NCBI GenBank assembly: GCA_028673005.1
Contig: CM054114.1
Location: 18,475,137-18,539,136 of the forward strand
DNA: 64,000 nucleotides
From: Tanypteryx hageni
Taxonomy: Eukaryota > Arthropoda > Insecta > Odonata > Petaluridae
Reading direction: 5' to 3'
Positions 1 to 9,872 of this stretch are shown one piece after another (within the stretch, counting starts at the first letter, position 1; every line of letters begins with the position of its first letter). The position numbers and the translations under genes are program-made. The notes under the pieces are model-generated. The model made no database searches and was not told where the DNA came from. It saw only the letters and a program-made list of their open reading frames with translations.

Positions 1-3000
1 GGCGTGGAAAATCATTGCTGAAACCTACAACAGCTCACGGCAGATCACACAAGAGGTAAGTAACCTTAGCATTTTCGCTAAAACAATGGAAATATTGCAT
101 GGATAACAGTGTAAGCCTTTAAAAAGTTTTACTATTTTAACCGCTTCCCTGACGCCGACGAGTTATCTCGTCCTAATAGGTGGTTCCTTTTCTGACGCGG
201 TCGAGTTAACTCGTCCTATCCTAAAATTTTTTCTTCTTTCCTGTTCAGACCGAGTTTACTTGTCACCTCCAAGCAGTTTACATTTTCATCGCTAGGTGGC
301 ACATTTGGATGGGATTTCTGATGTATTTAGCGGATGTTTTCAAAATTAGTTTCTATGATTCAGAGACGGCAGCCACAACGTTTTCGTATTTTTTTGCATG
401 CGTAAATCGTAATCTTTTCAAGAAATACTAAGTATTTAGTAAGTATCTTACTAGAAATGTATCTTTATGAAATTTAACTATTATTCAAGAATTATTTAGA
501 TATGTTTCGCTTCTCTATTTTTATTTCTAATCATTTCTCTAATAATATATTTTTCCGTCTTTTTTGCTCTTCGCGCGCTATTCCCGCGATCTTTATGCGC
601 ACTTCGCACCTTTCATAATTTGTCTTCAGCCAATCTGAAAATCTAGATTTTCAAATAGTATTGCAAATGTCATATAAAGCGTTGGTTTGTATTTTCTCAG
701 TATAATTCGAATATTGTCCTTCTATTACTATATAAACCTTTGGTTATACGATATATTTCGTAAAAATAATCCTATTGATTTCTACTGTAGTAGATGAAGA
801 TGAAATTCATGTTATAAGCCTTTATTTTTCATTCAATTTTGTATGCCGATCCATGGATGTTACCCTCGCTCTGGGTGAGGGACTCTCCCATGTTCTAAGA
901 AACCGCATCTCAAGGGTCATTGACCCTGGGGCAAATATGAGTGAGAGAACGGTATCACAAATAAAAGAATAGAAACCCTTTTCCAATATTTATTCTTGTG
1001 GATCACTACAACTAACTGCTTAGAACTCAACTCTGGAATGCGGTCTCCGTCCTATCTCCTTCTCACTCGGTCGCATCTGCCTGTGCTCCCTTTGCTTCCA
1101 CGGCACAGCAAAGAGAAATTGACATGTGCTCGCGTGGGTTTCCCTTTTCATTTTCAGGGGAAGGAGAATGTCCCGCTATGTTTGGTGGCGCAGTTCGCAG
1201 TAGTTTCGGTGGCCCTAAGGATTTTCCTCCCCTTCTAGCGTTTGTGGAGTGAGGACACCATCGCAGACCACCCTCGATCCCTTCACACAAACCCACGAGG
1301 GCAATATTTAGAGGTAGTGGGGGTGGGAATGCCTGTGGAGAGGGATAGAAAGACCCGCGGTACAAACGATGGGATGAAACGTCCGTGACAAGGACAATGG
1401 AACGTTATCGTGGCGCCCCAATCCCATGTTTTTATCCCTTTCCCAGGTCAATATTCCTAGGGTTTCTCCCTGAGCGTATATCTCAAGTATGTTTACCGTT
1501 ACGAATATTCACGCCTAATTTGGCAGCAATACAGAATTGCCTGTGGAGAGGGATAGAAAAACCCGCGGTACAAATGACGGGATGAAACGTCAATGACAAG
1601 GACAATGGAACGTTATCGTGGTGCCCCAACCCCATGTTTTTATCCCTTTCCCAGGTCAATACTCCTAGGGTTTCTCCCTGAGCGTATATCTCAAGTATGT
1701 TTACCGTTACGAATATTCACGCCAAATTTGGCGGCAATACAGAATTGCTTTCGAAACAGCTTCAAAGCTTACTTAGTTATTCGTTGTCCTCTCGAGCGAA
1801 CACGTCTAGCATTCTCACATCTACGTTTTACTGATAGCATTTTCATACTATCATTAGAGATTTTATTGCTTCGAAGTCCTTATCTTCTTTTCGTTACTAC
1901 TTTTGCTTTGGTGTAAATTATTTTACCCCTTCCATAATGGCAAGTGATAACGAAAGCGAAATTTCCGATGTGGAATTACAAGATGAAGACATTGAAGACT
2001 CCGGATCGGAATCCAGCTTCTCGGAGCATACAGTCTCCGATACCGAGGATGAAGGAGAACCTGCGCAAGGACAGTGGTGTGAAGTGAATAGTTCTTGCCC
2101 ACCTGCACCCCCTAGGTTCTACTTTGAAGGAGAATCGTCGCTGAATTTCGAAGTTGCTCCCGATGGAGGTGTATTGCAATTTTTTGAACTTTTTTTCGAT
2201 GATGGCGTGATAGGACATATTACCAGTGAGACGAATCGGTATGCTACACAGTGTCAACGAGATAAACCATCTGGGTCAAGACACCAATGGCGTGACACCA
2301 GTGCTCCAGAAATGCGTGTGTTTTTGGCGCTAATAATATTGCCAAGTATTGTTAGAAAGCCAGAACAAGAACATTATTGGTCCAGAAGGCAAATATTAGC
2401 GACACCATTTTTTGGAGAAACTATGTCCTATCGGAGGTTTGCTAATATTAGACAATATTTGCATTTTAGCAATAACGACGAGTACAGCCCAGAAAGTCAT
2501 CCCAATCCAAAACTCAACAAAATTTGGCCCGCATTTTAGCAATAACGACGAGTACAGCCCAGAAAGTCATCCCAATCCAAAACTCAACAAAATTTGGCCC
2601 ATTTACTGAATGCTGGAGGAAAAATTTAGTACGTTATATACTCCGGAAAGGGATATAACTGTAGATGAAAGTCTTCTTCTGTATAAAGGATGACTAGGTT
2701 GGCGCCAATTTATACCCCAAAAAAGGGCAAGATTTGGCATAAAATCTTTTCTTTTATGTGAATCTAGGAGTGGTTATGTTTGGTCGACCATTATATATAC
2801 AGGCAAAGGCACTATTTTCGATAAAGATTTTGAGAATATGTCCATGTCCTCCTGAGTAGTGATGTCACTCATGAAACCTCTTTTTGATAAAGGGTATTGC
2901 GTCACAACAGACAATTTTTATACCTCCCCAGAATTGGCTGAGGCTCTTGTTTCTAGATCGTGCGATACCTATGGTACTGTACGCATAACGCGAAAAGGGA

Positions 3001-5785
3001 TGCCAGAAAGACTAAAGAATAAAAAAATGAAGAAGGGTAAGGTAGCTGCGTATCAGAAGGGAAAAATCATGGTGCTTCGCTGGAAAGACAAAAAAGAGGT
3101 GACGCTGTTGTCTACAGTTCACAACAACGAAATGCAGAGGATAGAAAAAAGGGGTAAAGTTGTGATGAAACCGAAGCTTGTTGTGGATTATAATGAGACA
3201 ATGGGGGGTGTTGATAGGGTCGATCAGCATTTAGCTGATTATCCCATTCCCAGAAAACGGGGAAAGAAATATTACAAAAAACTATTTCTGCATTTTATGG
3301 AGCTGTGTGTGTGTGGAACTCTTTTGTTTTGTATAAAAAAACAGGGGGGAGAAGTGTACATTTAGACTATAGATTAGATCTAATAGAAAAATTGATTGAG
3401 GTGTACCACCCATGTGTTATCTCCCCGAAGGCAGGTAGACCACCTGCAGCACCACATCCCCGCCACCTCACTGAGAGGCATTTCCCGGACGTGATCCCAG
3501 CTACAGAGAAGAAGGGAAACCCGACGAGAAAGTGCGTTGTGTGTTCCAGAAAGAGGGACTCAAAGGGAAAAATAATACGCAAGGAAACACGATATATGTG
3601 CCCAGACTGTGATGTGCCTTTGTGTGTAGCCCCTTGTTTTAAAAATTACCATACAACACTAAATTTGTAAATAACTGTATATATTGATTTAGATTATAGA
3701 ATAAATTAGTGTTACTTCTTAGAATTAGGAATAAGATTACGGAATTGTTTTATTTTTTATAATTACATATACAATAAATTTTTCATTCCTAAGTAATAAA
3801 ATCTTCCATTTCTGTGTTCGGTCTGAATGTTCATTTTTTTTTAGATATCCCTAAAACAAATTATTTCATTCCGTTATGAGAGGATCTTCGATCTTTTTAG
3901 GTAACAAAGAGTATTTATATAGACTTCATTTGCGATTTTTGCATTGAAAATGTGACAAAATTACTGATGATGTTTTTGCATCATTCAAAGTATTAGACAA
4001 GTAGTATTCACTCCTCGCGGAGGAGTGAATACTACTTGGAGGCGTCACACTGCAGGTTACCTCGCAGTGTGACGCCGTAAATGGGATATTAGAGGAAAGA
4101 AGACGAGGTATTATTGTTCTGATTGTGAGGTGCTGATATGCATAATTACTAGATTTTAGATAAAAAATACACGCAAATATATTTTTAAAAGAAAAAAACT
4201 TACAGTTTATGTGAAATATTTTATTTCTTATATGATTATAATTTAAAAAATTTCATTCCTATTTCAATAATTAACCAAAAAAATTCTTAATATTAAGGAA
4301 TAGCTTAAAAATCGTCAAATAATTAAATTGCGAAATAACGTTTTAAAATAAGCATTAAATCAAAAATGACTATATATTCCTTTTTAACCACTTAAAGGCA
4401 TTAAGAAAATGAAATAAAATAATATGACATTTTTTGAACGGAATTCTCAAAAAAATTCGTCAGGGAAGGGGTTAATTCTATTTATGATGCTCTCATCTTA
4501 CAATATGATTTTATTCTATTTCGTAAATCGATAGAAATCAATAGGCTATCTCTGCATCTTTCTAAATGCAGTATTATTAATTTTGTTAGAAATAAATCTC
4601 CCATAATATTTAAATCTTATTTAGATGTTCTGTAGTTGATGTGGTGAGGGACCTTGGAGTTCATGTTGATTCATCTCTAAATTTTATATATCACTTTAAT
4701 TTTATTACAAATGTGTATGAAATGTCATTCGTATAATTGAATGGTTTTGCACTGTGATTTGGATTTCTTCAAATATATTCATGTCCTCACCAATGTGCCA
4801 TTTTAATTACAGAGGACTGTGCAGCAACTAAAGAAATGGTGGTCAAACATCAAGCAGGGCCAAAGAAATGTTTTGACGAAAGAAAGACAATCCCGCTTTG
4901 GCACTGGTGTAGGTCCATCAATGAAGACCATCGACATTGACCCTGATGTGGCAATGGTGGCTCCACACTTAATGGACACAGCACCGGTGATATTTTCCTC
5001 AAATATGAGCCCAGAAGAGATGTCTGGTGGGCATCTATCTATTTAATATTTTATTACATAACGCAGACCTTAATTTTTACAAAATATAATTTTCCTTACT
5101 TATGGAACTAACTTCTGTAAATCCTCTTATTCAGTGAGAAGCAAGAATATTTTAAGGACCGGAAATTTTGACACCCTGGAGGAATCTATGCTGGATGATA
5201 ATGCACTGCAATTTTCTGAGGAAAACAATGTTGCCATTATAGACTTGGGTACATAGATATATATTTTTACAATTTATACTGCAAATTATCCTTCCAGAAG
5301 TTAATACTTTTCATATTATAATAATTTCAGACATTAACAAACAGGGGCCAAGTACTGAGGAACCAGCAGAAGCAGTGTGTGCCACTGTAATTGCTCCAGT
5401 TTCAGGTACCGAGTTATACCGAAGACAAAAGATCACTATTCAACATTAGATACATGTGAAATAATTATAAATCTCAATTTCTTATTGTATTCAGTATATT
5501 TATTCAATGTAACACATACATTTTTACAGTGAATCCACTTCCACCACAAAGGGGGAGGTATACAAAAATAAGAAAAGGAAACGGTGATTCAGAGAGGGAA
5601 TTAAAATTAGAAAGAATCCGTCGCCTGATCAAATATGATGAAGAGCCAATGCAGAGAGAGAATTGGCAGAAATGACCAAACAACACCTGCAACGCATGCA
5701 GGAATTAGAACTGAGAGGGGCTACAGCCAAGATGGAGCTGGCTGAATTAAAGTTACGGAGGGAGAAGTCAAGATTGACTGAATAA
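1..5785 (+). CDS. Myb/SANT-like (zeste-type) DNA-binding protein gene, 5' end off the window, five exons
   Basis: Exons read as (<1)-55, 4813-5026, 5135-5248, 5331-5405 and 5530-5785. All four introns are GT..AG and each junction keeps the frame (phase 0, then phase 1 three times). Exon 1 gives AWKIIAETYNSSRQITQE and exon 2 continues RTVQQLKKWWSNIKQGQR, the end of a Myb/SANT-like domain of the Myb_DNA-bind_5 type (zeste/MSANTD relatives), expected to bind DNA in the nucleus. The middle is acidic and low in motifs. The last exon encodes a Lys/Arg/Glu-rich coiled coil (KMELAELKLRREK). In that exon the frame slips by a GA repeat near 5655-5665: one frame reaches TGA just after the slip, the other runs through the coiled coil to TAA at 5783-5785. 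A polyadenylation signal AATAAA overlaps the stop. It could be a host gene or a domesticated transposon accessory protein. A piggyBac element occupies the first visible intron. Confidence 0.72.
141..1330. other. Left non-coding part of piggyBac 1
   Basis: Near the terminus two spaced palindromes appear: GACGAG-TTAT-CTCGTC at about 156-171 and CGAGTTAACTCG at about 203-214. The rest is AT-rich until about 850, then moderately GC-rich to 1330. Short open frames here show no family motif. I recognise no gene. Confidence 0.4.
1331..1746. repeat. 208-bp tandem duplication, two copies
   Basis: Copy 1 is 1331-1538 and copy 2 is 1539-1746. They differ at only a few positions, so the duplication is fairly recent. 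It sits in the leader upstream of the transposase and encodes nothing recognisable. Confidence 0.9.
1937..3670 (+). pseudogene. piggyBac transposase, frameshifted
   Basis: The N-terminus (1937-2530) is acidic and then enters the DDE_Tnp_1_7 fold. Catalytic Asp residues are visible in TVDESLL (codon 2664), TTDNFYTS (2910) and MGGVDRVDQ (3213). The C-terminal Cys-rich zinc domain, starting CVVCSRKRDSKG, ends at 3670. Breaks: a 70-bp tandem duplication at 2461-2600 shifts the frame; in-frame TGA codons at 2691 and 2853; and an extra TG in a TG run near 3305-3316 shifts the frame again before the C-terminus. All three catalytic Asp codons survive, but no single frame joins them to the N-terminus. 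The start at 1937 follows an AT-rich leader and gives the usual acidic piggyBac N-terminus. Confidence 0.85.
2461..2600. repeat. 70-bp tandem duplication inside the transposase
   Basis: 2461-2530 is repeated exactly at 2531-2600. Because 70 is not a multiple of three it shifts the frame. Removing it brings the frame starting at 1937 into register with the downstream catalytic VDES segment. Confidence 0.92.
3999..4076. other. Two adjacent perfect hairpins
   Basis: Hairpin 1 has 18-bp arms at 3999-4016 and 4020-4037 with a 3-nt loop. Hairpin 2 has 13-bp arms at 4041-4053 and 4064-4076 with a 10-nt loop. Both arms are perfect. They lie between the transposase and the right end of piggyBac 1 and may be transposase-binding or structural sites. 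This is not an intrinsic terminator in a eukaryote. Confidence 0.85.
4476..4790 (+). mobile_element. Probable LINE reverse-transcriptase remnant in the intron
   Basis: Translation in shifting frames gives pieces such as INRLSLHLSKC and VRDLGVHVDSSLNF. These resemble the post-catalytic stretch of non-LTR reverse transcriptases (a Lys-Cys after the YADD region, then RDLGV...D..L.F). It is short and frameshifted, and lies immediately right of piggyBac 1 and left of exon 2. It could be chance similarity. Confidence 0.45.
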
Positions 5786-6330
5786 TAAAAAATAAAAAAA
5801 AATGAAATGACTACAAAATTTAATTGACACCTTTTTAGTTTTTACCAAATTATAATTTTAAATATTATTTAAATATGTACAATCATAATTGATATTTTAT
5901 TGATTAACATATATTGGCACGTTTGATGGTCCAACAACATTGATTTATGTGGAACTATATCATCAGATATTTGTTTATTTTATTTATTAAGTATTCAGTC
6001 CTAGGACGGGTTCTTTAACCATGATAAAAACGTTTCCTCCATCCACACCTATCATACAATATCATCAGATATACACAAAGAAAAGTAGTTTCACTTCCTT
6101 CGGTACAAGTAGAATATGGCCATTAAAAGGAATAAAAATATACAATACAGACATTGTTGATAGTTTAAGACAGGTACATTCAGAACTAGTACTAAATACA
6201 TAGAATTGCAGTTTCACATAATATAGCAGAATAAACTATACAAATTTTAAAATAACCCATACAGCCGCACAAATTAGTGGAAGTTGCAATATTTTTCATT
6301 TTAAAAGGCTAATGTCAATTCCTCCTCTTG
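5786..6330. other. AT-rich spacer, no gene seen
   Basis: This is the 3' flank of the Myb/SANT gene. Short open frames only and no family motif. Confidence 0.5.
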
Positions 6331-6334
6331 GATC

Positions 6335-6747
6335 TGAAAATCCCCATTTATTTCGTGAACATGAGCGTGATAGTCCCAAGATAAACGTCTGGTGCAGACT
6401 CGCCTATAACCATGTAATTGGGTCAATTTTTCTTCCATGAAAAAACTGAATTCTGTCAATTACCTAGATATGCTGGAATTGTATGCTACACCTCAGCTGG
6501 AAGAAATGCAGCCTCATGTGTTCTTTCAGCAAGATGGGGCACCACCATACTGGGGCAAACTTGTACGCGATATTCTCAATGAAAAATTGTATCAATGGAA
6601 CGGCCGTGACAGTCCCATTCCATGGCCTCCTCGTTCCCCAGACATCACACCTATGGATTTATTTTTATGGGGCTATGACAAGGACAGGGTTTATGCAGAA
6701 AAGGTAAATTACATCAAAGAATTAGGAGACAGGATTCAACCAGCAAT
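6335..6747 (+). pseudogene. mariner/Tc1-like transposase fragment
   Basis: Reads SPKINVWCRLAYNHVIG, then VFFQQDGAPPYWGKLVRDIL, then WPPRSPDITPMDLFLWGY. This is the DDE_3 region carrying the second (QQDG) and third (RSPD) acidic positions. Two stop codons interrupt the frame near 6437. The N-terminal DNA-binding region, the first Asp and both inverted ends are missing. A LINE 5' end abuts it at about 6748. Confidence 0.8.
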
Positions 6748-7388
6748 GGCTTCTCCAGTCCTCCTCCCCTCCCCCCATGGGTTCGGGAGTAAAATAGGCA
6801 CACCCACGCGTTGGCCGTGCGTGACGACCCGTGTCGGAGGTAAGGGGGAACCTGGTGGCTGAGGGGACCTTCCTTGGGGGAAAGGCAACCCCAACACTCC
6901 ACTTTGGCCCTTGCCTCTCCTAGACGAGAGGCCGGGACCTAGCCCATTCCCGGTCAATCGGCTCCTGGCGGCTGGGGAGCTTGGCGGCCATTTCAACGCA
7001 CGCCAGGTCGGGCAAGTCGTGTACCAACCGTCTTGTTTTCGACAAGAAAATAGGACACGGCTATATCTCCTGGCAGTCCTGGCGCTCTGTGTCGGTTTGC
7101 GATGCATCATCCCCTTGTTGGGCTCCGTGGCAGGGGGAAAGCCGGGAGATGAAAATTAAAAACCTAACACACCATGGATAAATAATCCAAAAACCCTTCG
7201 GCAGTAGAGGAAGAATCTTGTAAAAGACTGCGGGTTGATGATGGCAGTAACACTGCAATGGAAATAGTAAAAGAAGAACCAAAGTTCTTATTAATAATTG
7301 GAATGGAAGATGGGGCTCTCAAGAAAGTCTCACCTTTTGTAGTGCCAAAGTTCATCGATGGACTTGTGGGACAGGTAGCCAGCATCAA
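6748..7388 (+). mobile_element. 5' end of a LINE: GC-rich leader plus start of a gag-like ORF1
   Basis: A sharp rise in GC from about 6750 to 7150 marks a LINE-type 5' untranslated region. After it, 7200-7388 translates as EEESCKRLRVDDGSN and FLLIIGMEDGALKKVSPFVV, then PKFIDGLVGQVASIK. This resembles the start of ORF1 proteins in I/Jockey-group LINEs, which carry a similar SPF..-.KGL.G pattern. It is cut off at about 7388 by hAT sequence. A stop follows the first ATG at 7174. No endonuclease or RT remains. Confidence 0.5.
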
Positions 7389-8127
7389 ACAACCCTACAA
7401 ATGCTAATTAATTTCCTTACACCATTCAAAGAAGCATCTTTGAAACTTGAGGGAGATAGATATGCAATGCTTCCGCTTGTTCTACCAATAAGATTCAACT
7501 TGCTGAATCATCTGAAGGTGTCGGCTTCTGATTTTCATGACCTGGCTGAATTAAAAAATCATGCTCAAAGGATTTTGAACGAAAAATTTTCCATACATAA
7601 ATTGCACAGGATCGCTTCGTTTCTGTGGCCAAATTTCCACCAATTAAGAATGCTTTCAACCCAGGAACAAGAAGAAACGGTGCAGGTTGTGCAAGATATA
7701 ATAGACGAGTTTAAACGTGACGAATTGCAATTAGAGTTACAGGAACCGATTGCAGTTACAACACCTGCAAATCTGTGCGAGACAAGTATTCATACAACAT
7801 TCTAGAAAGAGACTGAAAATTATGGATTTCAGTGTGTTCGGGGACGGAGTTGAAGTGCCAAAAAATCAAAACGATGAAATCGAGAAATATCTGCATATAA
7901 CTGTGGCTCACGTTGAACTTAATGACTTATTGGAATGGTGGAAAAACCATGAGGAGGAATTCAAATATTTATCTAGAGTAGCTAGAAGTGTACTTTGTGT
8001 ACCAGCCACCAGCGCAAGCAGTGCAAGGAATTTTAGTGTGGCCGGCTTAGTAGTACAGGAGCGTCGAACTAGCTTAAGCAGTGAAAGTGTTGACTCCATT
8101 CTGTTTTTGCACAACAACATGCAGTAA
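7389..8127 (+). pseudogene. hAT transposase C-terminal fragment, catalytic Glu changed to Ala
   Basis: Two frames (7401-7805 and about 7806-8127) give the C-terminal half of a hAT transposase. It ends in the dimerisation region CVPATSASSARNFSVAGLVV, then RRTSLSSESVDSILFLHNNM. hAT enzymes have SSER at this place; here the Glu codon is GCA (8023-8025). A frame break lies near 7800. No BED finger and no ends are present. Confidence 0.8.
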
Positions 8128-9600
8128 GTGGGGTTGAAAGGAATTTCATCTTGGAAGTGCATTAAATTTGGTGAGTTGATAATTATTCTTACTTAAAATC
8201 ACTTTTCTATGCTGTGATTAACCTTTCCTTGGTGATTGAGATGCAATGTAGGAAAAGTGTATTTTTTCAATGGAGATCACAATTTTTCTTCTCTTTTTTT
8301 CCCGGTGGAACCATAGGCTTATATCTTGCGCTAAAGGTCTTCGCTAGCAAAAGAAAAAGGAAAACTTCTTATATCTGTCTACTCACAGCTTATTAGAAAT
8401 GTTTACGGTTCAATTCATGAATCAGGTTGAGTATAAGCATTTCGACAAACATTCTCTTCCATAACCACAAGACCCTTCGATCACCATTCTCACCCTTTGT
8501 TCCTTGCTGCCTAGAAGAACGTTAACAACAACCTTTCATTTTGCCCTCTACGAGGTGGTTACGAATCCTAAAGAAAGTTAGTTGAGGAGCCTTTGGTCTT
8601 TACGGATGCAAATTCTGCTCGTTTCACTGTATTTGTTTGCATATAATATCTATGTATACCTTATTTAGTTTAGTTATAAAATTTTAGTTTTTACCACGAG
8701 CCTACAGACTTTTGTTTTCTAAAGTTGACCCATATATACCTGAGGAAAGGGAACCCAAAAAAATAGGTTCCTTTTTTCGTCACTTATTTTCCCCTTCACA
8801 TAAGGGCTTTCTCTGTTGTGTTAATATTGCGTGGCCTGATGTTGCGTTTCATGCAGCGATGAAGCGAGCAGGCGAGAAGAGAACAGAACCTCTTCCATAT
8901 GTTTTCACATTAGATTACTAGAAGTGTTTACCAGGCTATAGGTAAAATTTCATGCTGAATACAATGATGCAATGTGGTCATTTTCTAAAAAAATCGAAAA
9001 AGGAAATACACATAAGCTAATGTTTAACTTTCGAACTTTTTTTGTGTTTTGCATCTAAATTCATTTCTGATGTTTACAACGTCATATCTCCCTTTACAGT
9101 GGACGAAATCTAACAATTTCTTCTGTTACTTCTGTAATGACTAAGAGTGATGACTATACAATTAAAATGTTTATAATGTTTAAAATCGTCTCCTAAAAAA
9201 TCAGTAATACTACATTTACTTAAAAATTTCCACTCAATGCATAAAAAAGGTGAGATGGGTAAAACTTTTCACCCAATAGGTTTAGATGGGTCGAGTCGTG
9301 AAATAAAATATTTACTAATATTTAAATTATTTGTTGATTAAGATTGTACATCAATATCTTTTATAGATTTTCTGGCAATGAATGTTATATGTAAAGAGCA
9401 AACGCGGGAAGAAAAATTAAACGATTGATGTACATTCTCTTCTACTGAGCATGTAAATATGTGTATATAGGATACTTTAAAAGATATTATTTAAACAATC
9501 TATGTTTTACGTAAATTTACAAAAAACTAAGAAAAATCAAAATAAAAGTTATGGATTTTTCGACTTTTTTCGTACATTATCTCGACACAATCGTGTAAAT
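8128..9600. other. AT-rich DNA without a recognisable gene
   Basis: Open frames are short and motif-free. A slightly less AT-rich patch (about 8700-8930) has a 69-codon open frame with no family resemblance. Nothing else is supported. Confidence 0.5.
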
Positions 9601-9659
9601 TTAAAACCTCATCCGGCCGTATGGGTGGGATTTAATAAATCTCTTCCGGGCTTGAGGGG
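9601..9659 (-). mobile_element. Lone piggyBac-like terminus
   Basis: Read on the minus strand from TTAA (9660-9663), the sequence is CCCCTCAAGCCCGGAAGAG, with an imperfect GC-rich repeat further in (CATCCGGCCGTATGGG). The layout matches other piggyBac ends in this window. I could not find the matching left end with certainty. Confidence 0.4.
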
Positions 9660-9709
9660 TTAAAGGGAACATGCACATATTACTGACATGGAGTTAAGGG
9701 CTGATTGTG

Positions 9710-9872
9710 TGTACATCGGGCCACATTCGGGCTAGATTGAAAATAAGTCGGGCTTCGGACGGGTACGGGTAGAATATTTTAAGGTAAACTTTGGGTTCGG
9801 GCCGGGTCGGGCCAAATGCTCTTCTGGTCGGGCTGGGTAAAATTCTAAAAATTCGGCCTGTGCAGACCTCTA
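9710..9872 (-). mobile_element. hAT terminal fragment
   Basis: The right edge, read on the minus strand, starts TAGAGGTCTGCACAGGCC. This matches the TAGAGGTNTGCAC type of hAT inverted end. It is followed by several GGGTCGGGC-like subterminal repeats. No partner end or 8-bp duplication was found, so it is a solo end or a decayed MITE. Confidence 0.5.

Larger units (their letters stand above)
141..4471 (+). mobile_element. piggyBac-type transposon 1, both ends present
   Basis: TTAA at 137-140 and 4472-4475 flanks inverted ends CCGCTTCCCTGACG and (reverse complement of the right end) CCCCTTCCCTGACG. TTAA target duplication with CCC-type ends is the piggyBac signature. The element lies inside an intron of the Myb/SANT gene in the same orientation. 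A broken transposase occupies 1937-3670. The 1.8 kb before it holds a 208-bp duplication, two CGAGTTA-type palindromes next to the left end, and otherwise no recognisable coding sequence. Confidence 0.85.

Noticed and set aside
775..1585. Several 60-107 codon open frames in the leader of piggyBac 1
   Set aside because: No motif, overlapping frames on both strands, and one pair is just the 208-bp duplication translated twice.
3999..4076. Hairpins considered as a rho-independent terminator
   Set aside because: The host is eukaryotic, there is no T-run after the stem, and they lie inside a DNA transposon.
8712..8921. 69-codon open frame considered as a small gene
   Set aside because: No family resemblance, no splice or polyadenylation context; indistinguishable from chance.
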